Shown here: positions 7,771-16,365 of the stretch, in pieces
Numbering within the stretch: the first letter of the stretch is position 1
Layout of the letters: the number at the start of each line of letters is the position of its first letter
NCBI GenBank assembly: GCA_933822405.4
Contig: CAKOGP040001491.1
Location: forward strand, 1-26,926
Reading direction: 5' to 3'
Length of the DNA stretch: 26,926 nucleotides
DNA from: Cylindrotheca closterium
Lineage: Eukaryota > Bacillariophyta > Bacillariophyceae > Bacillariales > Bacillariaceae
Translations under genes and position numbers: made by a program
Notes under the pieces: model-generated
The model's input: only the letters and a program-made list of their open reading frames with translations
Told to the model about the DNA's origin: nothing
Databases searched by the model: none

Positions 7771-10700
7771 TCAAGACAGACAGTCTCTTGTCTCATTTCC
7801 TTTATATACAAAACGACCTTTTATATCACCACTGTTTTTCTCTGCCAGTAACATCATTGCATCGACTGCTTTCCTCTTCTCGGATTCAGTCAATTCACCA
7901 TTGCTGATGGGTGTCCAACAACTTCGTTTGATCAGTTGATCAAGTTCCTTGAGTGCAGCTTCTTTTCCCCATTCTTTGAAAATCTTTAATCCTTTGTTAA
8001 GATAATACTGCTGAATAAATGACACTCCATCCCTTGTGTACACCTCGTCACAAATCTGTTGCATGATGCGTGAAATCACCAACGACTCATCCACATTGTA
8101 AGTCGCTTTCTTCTCAGTTCCATTCTGCTGGAACATTAAGTTATGCGCCCATTCGGTTATCTTTCTTCCTGCTTCAGTGCTCAACACGTTGTCATCTTGA
8201 AACTCTCCTTTCTTTCGTGATTTTACCTTTGACCCGATAGCCTGGTATTTACTCCTGTTCTTTAACAAATTGATCTTGGGCTTCTTTTGTTGTAAGTACG
8301 TCTGACCATGTCTTGGTCTGTCAGTTCGATTCCTATCTGTGGGTCGATACTTGACTCTGTTTGAATAAAATGATGGTCCACTTCGTGTTCTCCTTTTCTT
8401 GTCTTTATTTGAATCATCTGTTGTACTCAACACGGGGACTTCTTCAAACCTCACTCCTGCACGAACATCATCTTCCTCGTCAGGATATACTTGCAGTTTG
8501 TCTTCTGCTTCTTGCAGTTCTTCTATTTCTTCCGCATCATATTCACCCTCATAGTCATTGTCATCATCTTCAACGCTGAACATTATTTCTTCTTCAATGG
8601 GTTGGCTCAATCTATCCAACTCACGGGCTACTTCATCAATCATGTCTTTTAATTCTTCATCATCGATATCCATCTCAATATCGCTTTCAGGTTGCTGATC
8701 CTGCACAAAATCCATATCCTCTTCATCTTCTTCTTCTTGACGTCTTTTAATTCTTTGCAGCATGCGGTCGACAGTTCTATCTGCCTCATCATATTCGTGT
8801 TGTCTCTTATCATCAATTCTTCTAGATTCCAATATATCTTCAGCTGCATCCTCGATTAATTCTTCGAGTTCTTCATCGGAGATTGCATCTTTCTTGCGCA
8901 AATTCATGTCATTGACAGATGGAATCTCAATATCTGCAGGTACATAGTCTTCGTCCCACAGTTCATCTGGGTCCACTCCTGCGAGCAGAGCAGCATCCAA
9001 AATTATTTCTCCATTGCGTCTGGAATAGGTTTGTAAATCTGTAACGCCTTCCTCAGCAGCATGGGCTTCAATTAATTTGATCACTTGATCAGTGATTGGG
9101 AGCACCATAATTTGAGGCCTAGTCACCTCTCTTTTTGTGTTCAAATCATATAGCTTGTGACCCTTTTGCATATTATCAGCTGGTCCCAAGTAAATCGCTT
9201 CAATAGTGCATGACCGATGATCACTGCGAGTATCATGTCCATAACCATGGACATACGACCCAAGTTCAGCAACAAATTCTTTCGAGTAATCAACTTGGCG
9301 TCGCAACAAAATCATATGAGGACTGTAATAAGCCGAAATACCCCCTTTGGAGGGGTAAAAGTTGGAAGTCTGTGCAACTCGTTTGGCAATAGCTTCAGTA
9401 ATAATCCTCGGAATGGCCTTATACGGCATGCAATGGTATTGGACACGGAACAACGCCTTGATATGTTGGTTGTTTCGTTCCGCCGTGGGATCGTGTTCCC
9501 CCCGGCTCGCATAATTCATATCAACATTCATCTCATCTTTAACATCATCAAAAACTGGTCTAAATTCACCATCACAGTAGATAGTCTTGATAGTAAAGTC
9601 AGCATGGTTGTAAATGCGCAATACGTGATCGATTGCGTCACACAACGACTCTGCAGTCCTACTTCGTAGTGGTACAAAAGCTTGGTATCGGATACTACCA
9701 TCAATTGTGGTCAATCCGAATGTGGTATTGATGAATGCAATATCCAGATGCAAATTCAAATCAACGTTGTGGACCAACAATTCATGTGGGATCTCAACCC
9801 AATCATCCCAGACTGCTTCCGGGGTAGGACGCTTAGTCTTTCCTTTAAGAACTGAAGCGCTTGGTCCATAAATCTTGTCAGCAATAACAATGTCCTCTTC
9901 TCTGATGGGACAGTTCTTGAATAAACCTGAGCATACAGCGACTTTGAATGCTTCGATCCCTGGTGCACCACCCATGTGATACCCGGATCTTGCAGCGTTT
10001 GCTTGGTCAACTTGTCGTGGGGTGTAACCCTCTATGTTCTTTTTTACAGTTTGGAGACCAGAGTAACGGGAAGTATGTTGACTAGTTGTATTATCGATGC
10101 CGCCATGATATGAAACACCCGGCACGAAACCACTGTGGGCTCTGCACGATCTGCAGGCTTCACCAGTCCATCCAATTTCCATGCACACATTGCAGTGACT
10201 CTCCCCCTTGTGGGGTTCATAAGTATACAACCCATCCTTCTCTCTGTAAATCCATTGATTCCCATCTTTGGAAACAATAAATGCATTTTCTACGTCGGTA
10301 TCCATCACGATACGATACCCTTCTTTTACCAATAAAGACGCACTGTCCACATCACAGATGGCATCAGCGTCATACTTACACATATTATTCATGTGTTTAC
10401 TCTCAACTTCATGCGTGAGATTCCTTCCTCCGCCAACATTTGTTCCATAATTGAACATATACGGAAGTTCTTTTAATGTTCCCATCTTCGCATTCATCGA
10501 ATCTTTGCGAAGATGAAATGTCGAACCAGTGTCAAGGGACGGGCCTGTTGCGCCCGAACGAAACCACTTTGGATCATGCGTATCAAAATGCTCCGGAATC
10601 TTACCATCCTTATAATCATTTGAATCAAGATATACCAGATTGCCGCTATCCTTGTACCTAAGTCCCCGATGAGCTTGGGAATGCATCACAGCTACTTCCC

Positions 10701-11115
10701 TGCCAACCTGTACGTTGGAGCTCTGTGTACTTGCAACACTGACGTCCTCTTCGGCTGCCCTGACAGCATCCAATTGTACCTGCCAGTTTGCCATTATGTC
10801 TTGTGGTGGTGACGTCCCAAATCTGGCAGGTCTTAAAATAGGCTGCGGTACTCTCTTCCGTCCGCCAAACTGAGCCATATTCCACCCCTGAATATCAATC
10901 TTTTGCTTTCGAGGCTGTGGTCCACCACTCCTGTCAGCCGAACCAGTCTGCATGTGGTTCTTCTGAGAAATACCGCCATCATTGTTGGCGGGTGTACCTG
11001 CGGTGTTAGCTGTAACACTTGACTGCACAGATCCCTCCTCGGTGCCTGTCTGTAGGTGCACCTGGTCGCGTCCCGTTTTGGTCCTGGGATACGATCTCCA
11101 CTTTGTTGGATCTTT
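7771..11115 (-). CDS. copia Pol N-terminal half: protease and integrase
   Basis: This open frame is in phase with Gag upstream (across TGA 11116-11118) and with RT downstream (across TGA 7771-7773). After a Gln/Ser/Gly-rich linker comes the aspartic protease active site SLDTGSTF (D177 counting from 11061). A Cys cluster (CNVC, CRSC) follows, then the pre-integrase block NCPIREEDI...LKGKTKR, a signature of diatom copia elements. The integrase core shows HLDIAF (D440), IYCDGEF (D497) and PTAERNN (E528). A long acidic Asp/Glu-rich linker and a basic patch lead to RT. The protein cuts the polyprotein and inserts the cDNA. It is intact apart from its two flanking TGAs. Confidence 0.92.
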   Translation of the reverse strand, partial: KDPTKWRSYPRTKTGRDQVHLQTGTEEGSVQSSVTANTAGTPANNDGGISQKNHMQTGSADRSGGPQPRKQKIDIQGWNMAQFGGRKRVPQPILRPARFGTSPPQDIMANWQVQLDAVRAAEEDVSVASTQSSNVQVGREVAVMHSQAHRGLRYKDSGNLVYLDSNDYKDGKIPEHFDTHDPKWFRSGATGPSLDTGSTFHLRKDSMNAKMGTLKELPYMFNYGTNVGGGRNLTHEVESKHMNNMCKYDADAICDVDSASLLVKEGYRIVMDTDVENAFIVSKDGNQWIYREKDGLYTYEPHKGESHCNVCMEIGWTGEACRSCRAHSGFVPGVSYHGGIDNTTSQHTSRYSGLQTVKKNIEGYTPRQVDQANAARSGYHMGGAPGIEAFKVAVCSGLFKNCPIREEDIVIADKIYGPSASVLKGKTKRPTPEAVWDDWVEIPHELLVHNVDLNLHLDIAFINTTFGLTTIDGSIRYQAFVPLRSRTAESLCDAIDHVLRIYNHADFTIKTIYCDGEFRPVFDDVKDEMNVDMNYASRGEHDPTAERNNQHIKALFRVQYHCMPYKAIPRIITEAIAKRVAQTSNFYPSKGGISAYYSPHMILLRRQVDYSKEFVAELGSYVHGYGHDTRSDHRSCTIEAIYLGPADNMQKGHKLYDLNTKREVTRPQIMVLPITDQVIKLIEAHAAEEGVTDLQTYSRRNGEIILDAALLAGVDPDELWDEDYVPADIEIPSVNDMNLRKKDAISDEELEELIEDAAEDILESRRIDDKRQHEYDEADRTVDRMLQRIKRRQEEEDEEDMDFVQDQQPESDIEMDIDDEELKDMIDEVARELDRLSQPIEEEIMFSVEDDDNDYEGEYDAEEIEELQEAEDKLQVYPDEEDDVRAGVRFEEVPVLSTTDDSNKDKKRRTRSGPSFYSNRVKYRPTDRNRTDRPRHGQTYLQQKKPKINLLKNRSKYQAIGSKVKSRKKGEFQDDNVLSTEAGRKITEWAHNLMFQQNGTEKKATYNVDESLVISRIMQQICDEVYTRDGVSFIQQYYLNKGLKIFKEWGKEAALKELDQLIKRSCWTPISNGELTESEKRKAVDAMMLLAEKNSGDIKGRFVYKGNETRDCLS

Positions 11116-12281
11116 TCATTGTTCCTTGGGTAGGAATTGATGTTCACATCGCGGTGCAACATGATCCGCCTTACCACAGCAAAAACATTTACGCTTACTT
11201 TCCTTATTGTAATTCTGTGCAAGGTTAGTACCGTTCTGTGGTGTGTTTGTTTTATCATTTGTGTTGTTGTTGTTGTTGTTGTTATGTTTCGATGTTGTTG
11301 TTTTCTTTACCCGATGATTGTGTAGCGCCTTGGCTGCAGTTTCCACATCTCTCGGGAATAAATCTCGCTGAGCATAATCCACGTGCTCCACAGCGTATGC
11401 AGTAACAAAATGTTTAAGTACCGGCTGGTATCGTGCACAATTACAGTTGTGCAATAATCCAGCAGCGCAGAACAGTTTTACAAACTCATCCTGAAATTCT
11501 GCTTGAAGTTCTTCGACTTCAGCTGCAACTCGCTTCTTTTCTCTATCCGACAAGCCATTAGTCGGGTGATTGTTTCATGATATGCAGTCGTTTTTGCGGC
11601 AAACACTTCTAGCCACGAATCACCCAAGAAAGATAATACTGTAGTTGCGCATTCTTCAAATCGTTTACGGTATTCAATCACCGTTTCATTTCCTTTCTGA
11701 CGACAATTCACCCACTTCTGTAGTGCTTCCCACAATGTAATGGGTTCCCAGTCTATCACATCACTGGTTGTCATAAATTTATTGATGCGTCTCAATAATT
11801 CAATAGGATCACTCTCGATTTTCTCATTGTAATTGACCTCCTGTAAAATCTTGTCCTTCATTTTACTGGTAACAAATGACATAATCAACGAATGAACATG
11901 CCACTTCGCTTTGCTCCAGTATCGCTTTTGTCGATGGTATTCGACACTCTCCGTTTTCAATTCTTCTTTCTTTGCCTCTTTCTCAATTTCGTCTTCTTGA
12001 CCAGTTAAATCCAATTTGGGTTTCAAACCATCCCAGTCTGGCTCATTCAATTCTTTGATGGAAGATATCATAATCTGAGGATACTCCAATCCCTCCATTC
12101 CAATTCGTTCGATGAGGCTTCTTGTTACATCGGCATAAGGAAAATCTGGGTCGCTCGGATGATACTTGGGCGATCGTTTTTCTTTCTTTTTTGTATTCTG
12201 TGAATTGCCACTCGTCTGGCGATTTCCACCGAATCGATTGCCGCCGCGAACTCCTCTTGTACTTTGGTTGCGGCGCGTCAT
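11116..12281 (-). pseudogene. copia Gag with zinc knuckle, one frameshift
   Basis: Gag starts at ATG 12281, 35 nt after the 5' LTR, with an Arg/Gly/Asn-rich head. A helical capsid-like region follows (WSKAKWHVHSLIMSF; EYRKRFEECATTV), resembling the UBN2-type Gag of copia elements. Near 11555 the coding signal shifts by -1 into a frame reading LSDREKKRVAAEVEELQAEF. This ends with an Asn-rich run (from a GTT microsatellite) and a CX2CX4HX4C zinc knuckle (CFCCGKADHVAPRC) for RNA binding. It stops at TGA 11116-11118, in phase with Pol. No classical slippery heptamer is seen at the shift, so a point deletion is likelier than programmed frameshifting. Confidence 0.85.
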
Positions 12282-12300
12282 TGTCTCTTTTATAAACTTT

Positions 12301-12316
12301 CTCACTATCGATTGAG
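12301..12316 (-). promoter_or_regulatory. copia primer-binding site, candidate self-priming type
   Basis: On the minus strand the 16 bases directly after the 5' LTR are CTCAATCGATAGTGAG. They do not begin TGG, as a site for a tRNA 3' end would. They are exactly complementary to 12562-12547 within the 5' LTR, so RNA from the LTR could pair back on this site. Confidence 0.55.
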
Positions 12317-12763
12317 TGTCAGATGGACTTGCTCTACAGACCTGAATGGGTGCCTCAACGCCCTGTCTGTTTCAATGAGCAATCCCTGAGATCGAATCTA
12401 CGTCGGCTATGGTCTGCCTTTGGGCACCAGCGACTCTGGGCCTCAGCCTCTGGAATAAGCAGTAGTCTTATTCAATCAAAGGTCTTACTTTATTATTTTC
12501 TATACTTGCTTGGACCTCAATGTCCACAATATTATTCTTGCCAGAACTCAATCGATAGTGAGACTCTCAATTGAAGTTCAGGATCATATTACAAATTCTC
12601 ACGATTCTCATTCTTGATCACCTTTCTACGTGACGACTCGTTTGGACATACTGCGTTTCATACTACGCATGATCAACACTCATGTCACTGCCGCGTCACG
12701 TCACATAGACCATTGATCAATAATCGACCAATATGATTGCTCAGTATATCAATACCTCCAACA
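12317..12763 (-). repeat. copia 5' LTR (447 bp)
   Basis: On the minus strand it runs TGTTGG...CTGACA. A TATA-like TAATATG lies at 12591-12585, and about 29 nt downstream is CTCACTATCGATTGAG (12562-12547), the reverse complement of the candidate primer-binding site. Transcription therefore plausibly starts close to 12562, making that sequence the RNA 5' end. TTTCC (12764-12768) follows as target duplication. Confidence 0.96.
12547..12562 (-). promoter_or_regulatory. Putative RNA 5' end / self-primer segment in LTR
   Basis: CTCACTATCGATTGAG on the minus strand is a perfect 16-nt complement of 12301-12316. Its position about 29 nt below a TATA-like box suggests it is at or near the transcript start. 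In the 3' LTR the equivalent site (6082-6097) has one CpG-type change. Confidence 0.5.
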
Positions 12764-12768
12764 TTTCC
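12764..12768. repeat. copia target-site duplication, right copy (TTTCC)
   Basis: TTTCC directly follows the right LTR and repeats 5847-5851. Confidence 0.93.
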
Positions 12769-12813
12769 TATGATGAGGATTCGCCATTTTCCTTTCATGA
12801 AGAGCATTACTGA

Positions 12814-14766
12814 CCCAAAAGTACTCGTAAACTAACAAAGCTTCTTAAGCTTCCTAACCCATTTCTGGAACCTGATTTGTCTTCGTTTCTTTCAGCATTG
12901 GAAAAATTTAATGATGAAGATGGTCCCATGACTAAAGATGAAAAAGAGTTTCTTTTGAATGATTCTTTGCTTTGTATACCTACGCCAAAACAAGACGTAG
13001 ATTCTATGGAGGATTTGATGAGAAAAAAGCGACTTTCACCTACATCTTTGGTGATTTGGAAGACAATTGGAGCAATTGAAAGTGGAAAAGTTTTACGAGT
13101 ATTATTTGATTCAGGGGGATTGCATACGATGATCAATGCAAGGGCGATTCCTAAAGATGCTAAGGTACAAAGTATTCAAAATGCGAAGAAGTGTACAACT
13201 GTTGCTGGTGATTTTGTTTCTGACAAATGTGTGAAATTGTGGGACGGAGTCTTTCCCAAATTTGACAAACACCGCAGAATCGCAGAAGTCGACGGTGTCA
13301 AGGCGAATGTCTTCGATTCGCCAACGTGTCCACATGACGTCATAATCGGACGCGACCTTCTACACAAAATGGGCTTGGATATCCAATTTTCAAACGGACA
13401 AGTCAAATGGATAGACAAGTTCATTCCAATGAAGGCTCCAGATCATTGGCAAAATCACACCAACTATTCAATGGCATTGGATCGCGATGTTTTAGATATC
13501 TACGATGATGATGATGCTGATGATGCCTTCATCATGGATGCAAAATATGAAGCTACTTCAGGTGCTGAAGTTGCTGACAAGCAACAACATCTAACTGAAG
13601 ATCAGCGCAAACTTTTGGCTCAAGCGTTGAAGAATACAGACGAGATTTTCGATGGTCAACTTGGTCATTACAAGCATGAGAAGGTTCACTTGGAGCTCAT
13701 TGAGAATGCACAACCCGTGTTTTCAAAAGCGTATTCTCTGCCAAAACAACATGAACCTGCATTTCTCAAAGAATTGAAACATCTACAAGAAATTGGAGTT
13801 CTTGAACGAACAGGCCCGTCAGAATGGGCATCGCCAACATTCATCATTCCAAAGAAGGACGGTAGGGTGCGATGGATCAGCGATCTCAGACAGCTGAACA
13901 AGAATATCAAGCATGAAGTATACCCCTTACCTTTGATTGATGATATTGTTGCGCATTGTTCTGGCTACAAGTACTTCACAAAACTTGATCTCACAATGAT
14001 GTATTATTCTTTTGAACTGGATGAGCCGAGCAAAAAACTTTGCACAATCAACACCCAGTACGGTCCGTACCAATACAACCGGATGGCTATGGGATTGAAA
14101 CCGGCTCCTGATTTTGCCCAGTACTACATCAAACAAACTCTATGCGACCTAAAACAAAAAGGTGTCGAAATTTATATTGACGATGTTGGCCTGTTCTCCA
14201 ATTCCTACGAAGAACATATGGCCTTGATCCAAGAAGTATTGCAGCGACTACAAGCTGCTGGTTTCAAAATCAATCCCTTGAAGTGCGAGTGGTGTGTCCA
14301 AGAAACTGATTTCTTGGGCCATTGGTTGACTCCTGAAGGCGTCAAACCGTGGAAGAAAGAGATTGATGCCATCCTCAAGATGTCAGCACCTACAAATGTA
14401 ACAGAATTGCGTGCATTTCTTTGTGCTGTTACCTTTTACCGCCACATGTGGCCGCGTCGATCTCATCTTCTCAAACCCCTTACAGAGCTCACAGGCAAAG
14501 GAATGTTTGAATGGACTGATCAATGTGCAAAAGCTTTCGCTGAGATGAAAGCTCTCATGGCTAGCGATATAATGATGCGCTACCCCAATCCAAACAAACC
14601 CTTTGAAATCTATACTGATGCGTCTGACTACCAGATGGGCGCTGACATCATGCAGGAAGGTAAACCCGTCGCCTACTGGAGTCGTAAGCTCAATGCTGCA
14701 CAACGCAATTACTCAGTAATGGAAAAAGAAATGTTGGCTGTTGTACATTGTTTGAAAGAATTTTGA
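12814..14766 (+). CDS. gypsy Pol: protease, reverse transcriptase, RNase H start
   Basis: The frame is open after TGA 12811-12813, itself in phase with the gag tail. The retroviral-type aspartic protease reads LFDSGGLHTMIN. Gypsy RT follows with LPKQHEPAFLKEL, SEWASPTFIIPKKDG, FTKLDLTMMYY (first catalytic Asp), the conserved MAMGLKPAPDFAQ, and YIDDVGLFS as the YxDD box. RNase H shows FEIYTDASDYQMGADI and VMEKEMLAVV. The frame ends at TGA 14764-14766 after LKEF, exactly where relatives carry an arginine (FRxMxYG), so CGA to TGA is well supported. All RT catalytic residues are present. The product copied the element RNA in cytoplasmic particles. No ATG start is needed because it was made as part of Gag-Pol. 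Confidence 0.93.
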   Translation, partial: PKSTRKLTKLLKLPNPFLEPDLSSFLSALEKFNDEDGPMTKDEKEFLLNDSLLCIPTPKQDVDSMEDLMRKKRLSPTSLVIWKTIGAIESGKVLRVLFDSGGLHTMINARAIPKDAKVQSIQNAKKCTTVAGDFVSDKCVKLWDGVFPKFDKHRRIAEVDGVKANVFDSPTCPHDVIIGRDLLHKMGLDIQFSNGQVKWIDKFIPMKAPDHWQNHTNYSMALDRDVLDIYDDDDADDAFIMDAKYEATSGAEVADKQQHLTEDQRKLLAQALKNTDEIFDGQLGHYKHEKVHLELIENAQPVFSKAYSLPKQHEPAFLKELKHLQEIGVLERTGPSEWASPTFIIPKKDGRVRWISDLRQLNKNIKHEVYPLPLIDDIVAHCSGYKYFTKLDLTMMYYSFELDEPSKKLCTINTQYGPYQYNRMAMGLKPAPDFAQYYIKQTLCDLKQKGVEIYIDDVGLFSNSYEEHMALIQEVLQRLQAAGFKINPLKCEWCVQETDFLGHWLTPEGVKPWKKEIDAILKMSAPTNVTELRAFLCAVTFYRHMWPRRSHLLKPLTELTGKGMFEWTDQCAKAFAEMKALMASDIMMRYPNPNKPFEIYTDASDYQMGADIMQEGKPVAYWSRKLNAAQRNYSVMEKEMLAVVHCLKEF

Positions 14767-14931
14767 TCTATGATATATGGTGCCAAGTTAACTATTTTTA
14801 CTGATCATAAAAATCTCACCATGCGAACGTTGAACACACAACGAGTTCTTCGTTGGCGTATGTTTGTTGAAGAGTTTGGTCCCGATTTCGTCTATTTGCT
14901 TGGCTTCCGCAAATGGAGAATCCGTCTGTAG
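14767..14931 (+). pseudogene. gypsy RNase H, C-terminal end
   Basis: The RT frame continues past the TGA with [18 protein letters not shown], which carries the third RNase H acidic residue (TDHKNL), then [21 protein letters not shown], the normal end of gypsy RNase H. The expected Asn-Val-Val-Ala-Asp-Ala type ending is lost. The frame degenerates after LLGF and stops at TAG 14929-14931, probably through an indel near 14905. Confidence 0.8.
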
Positions 14932-15153
14932 GGAAGAGTCCAAATAAGGGTAAATTGATTGCGTTTGATAAAATTACAGGTTTCTGTTGATCCTGGAGAC
15001 GAAATCTACACGTTTGAAAATAATGTTCTCGTAAAAGAAAATGATTTGATCACGCCACCAACAGAAGCCGAGTTCAACAGTACCTTTTGATGTCAGTTCT
15101 CCTGTTGCCGAGATGGAGATATTCAGGAACACCTGACCATTGACGACATTGAA
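14932..15153 (+). other. Degenerate RNase H-integrase linker of gypsy element
   Basis: No continuous frame is present. By position it is the spacer between RNase H and the integrase zinc domain, with short open bits such as PFDVSSPVAEM in shifted frames. No other feature was recognised. Confidence 0.4.
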
Positions 15154-15543
15154 ATGGAAGAGTCCTTTTTGAATCATCCTCCTCTACAGACGATGCCAAA
15201 CCCAATCACAATGCCAAACATTCAACAACATCAAACTCAAGATCAACTGCTCATGCAACGAGCTCAACGCGATGCACAGCACTACCAGATCACGACAATT
15301 GACGAGCGTCTCATCATCACCTATCAAATCGATCCTGCACGTCAAGACAATTGGAGAATTTACTTACCTTTGAGTTTGGTTGATGATGTGATCACCTGGT
15401 ATCACCTTGTGCTTGGACACAGAGGAAAAACGTCAATGTATGCTACGATTGCAAACCGGTTCTATTCTCCTGAATTGAAGCAACGAATTGAACCATTCAA
15501 TTGTGAAATTTGCCAACTCAATAAAGCGGCGAATGTTCAATAG
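15154..15543 (+). pseudogene. gypsy integrase N-terminal HHCC zinc domain
   Basis: After a Gln-rich stretch the frame reads WYHLVLGHRGKTSMYATI and then FNCEICQLNK, which is the HX4H ... CX2C zinc-binding module of Ty3/gypsy integrase. A TAG at 15541-15543 follows NVQ, where relatives usually have a Tyr-Gly dipeptide, so a Tyr codon mutated to TAG is likely. The same frame continues into the catalytic core. Confidence 0.82.
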
Positions 15544-15950
15544 GGACAGTTACCTGAATGACCTGCGGATTTGGTTCCATGGTTCTCCGTTGCGGTCGAG
15601 TTGATTGGTCCATGGAAAATTGAAGTCAACGGTAGAGAACTTGAATTCAACGCGTTGGCTTGTATTGATCCCGTGACAAATCTCACTGAACTTGCTTTTA
15701 TTGAGAATAAAACTGCAACACACGTAGCAAGCGTGTTTGAAATGCTGTGGTTGTTGCGGTATCTGAGACCATACAAATGTATTCACGATCAAGGAGGCAA
15801 ATTCATTGGCGAAGCTTTCCAAGCGAAACTCGCTACTTGGGGAATCCATGATGGCGGAACCACTAGCAAGAATGCGACCGCAAATGCGATCTGTGAAAGA
15901 ATGCATTTGACAGTGGCAAACATTTTGTGCACCAGATACTATAATGCCGC
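15544..15950 (+). pseudogene. gypsy integrase catalytic core, truncated, first Asp changed
   Basis: The frame runs from GQLPE through TGA 15559-15561 (an Arg position in relatives) to PADLVPWFSVAVELIGPW. The first acidic residue of the DDE triad is Glu here (GAG 15598-15600) where VDLIGPW is usual. The second Asp (IHDQGGKF) and the third Glu (AICERMH) are present. Similarity ends shortly after VANIL near 15930, and the C-terminal DNA-binding part is missing. Inactive from stops, truncation and probably the Asp-to-Glu change. Confidence 0.8.
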
Positions 15951-15954
15951 TGGC

Positions 15955-16365
15955 ACGCTTCTTCAACTTTTGCTTCTCAGTCAATCCCTCTCCCATGTTG
16001 TCTCCAAAAGCATGTAAGTCGAACCAATGATTGTCAGCTGCCGTAAAGGTGAACCACAGCGTTGGCATCCCTTCAGCTTGCATCAACGCCTCTAACTGTT
16101 TTCTATTTCTGAAGAAGTAGGCACCCGATCCCAAGACTTGTCCATTGTACATTTGCATCTTGGACATCACATTGTTCAAGGCTACCGAGTCTCTCTCGTC
16201 AACAATCCGCTGTAGTTCTGCCATCTCTAATCCTGTGTGCTCTGGAGAACGTTGCTGATACACCTTCTTCTGATTATTCAGACGATGGCGTTCATCCGTA
16301 TTTTGGGCCCAGTACATCCATTTGGGATGTTCAGCAAAAGGGTAAACAAATTCCGGACCGTCGTC
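15955..16365 (-). pseudogene. Helitron-like N domain, first part (Rep)
   Basis: In frame after TAA 16366-16368 it reads DDGPEFVYPFAEHPKWMYW and then VLGSGAYFFRNRKQLEALMQ and GMPTLWFTFTAADNHWFDLH, the classic opening of the Helitron-like N domain found before the HUH nuclease site. The sequence stops matching after LTEKQKLKKRA near 15960. The following HUH motif segment is not found here or in the second half, so roughly 100 or more residues are lost. Confidence 0.85.

Larger units (their letters stand above)
5852..12763 (-). mobile_element. Complete Ty1/copia retrotransposon (diatom CoDi/TNT-like)
   Basis: This is a 6,912-bp element in minus orientation: 5' LTR 12317-12763, gag, pol in copia order (protease, integrase, RT, RNase H), 3' LTR 5852-6295. 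LTRs begin TG and end CA, differ by nine substitutions and one 3-bp indel (about 98% identity), and are flanked by TTTCC on both sides, so both boundaries are exact. The insertion is inside the gypsy gag/pol frame and is therefore younger than the gypsy element. Damage is light: one gag frameshift near 11555 and two in-frame TGA codons (11116 and 7771). Otherwise all catalytic motifs are present. Confidence 0.96.
12764..15950 (+). mobile_element. Ty3/gypsy element, fragment 3 (gag end and pol)
   Basis: It continues the gypsy frame interrupted by the copia element. The order protease, RT, RNase H, integrase is the gypsy order. It ends abruptly inside or just after the integrase catalytic core near 15930-15960, where Helitron coding sequence on the other strand begins. 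The integrase C-terminus and 3' LTR are absent. Confidence 0.88.

Noticed and set aside
11250..11300. GTT trinucleotide repeat as an independent regulatory repeat
   Set aside because: It encodes the Asn run in copia Gag and is simply a codon repeat.
11545..11575. Programmed -1 frameshift in copia gag
   Set aside because: The shift lies inside Gag, not at the Gag/Pol border, and no slippery heptamer is present. A deletion is the simpler cause.
12323..12574. Plus-strand 83-codon frame starting MDLLYRPEW, also present at 5858-6109
   Set aside because: Both copies lie in the copia LTRs, antisense to the element. The repetition is LTR duplication, not a gene family.
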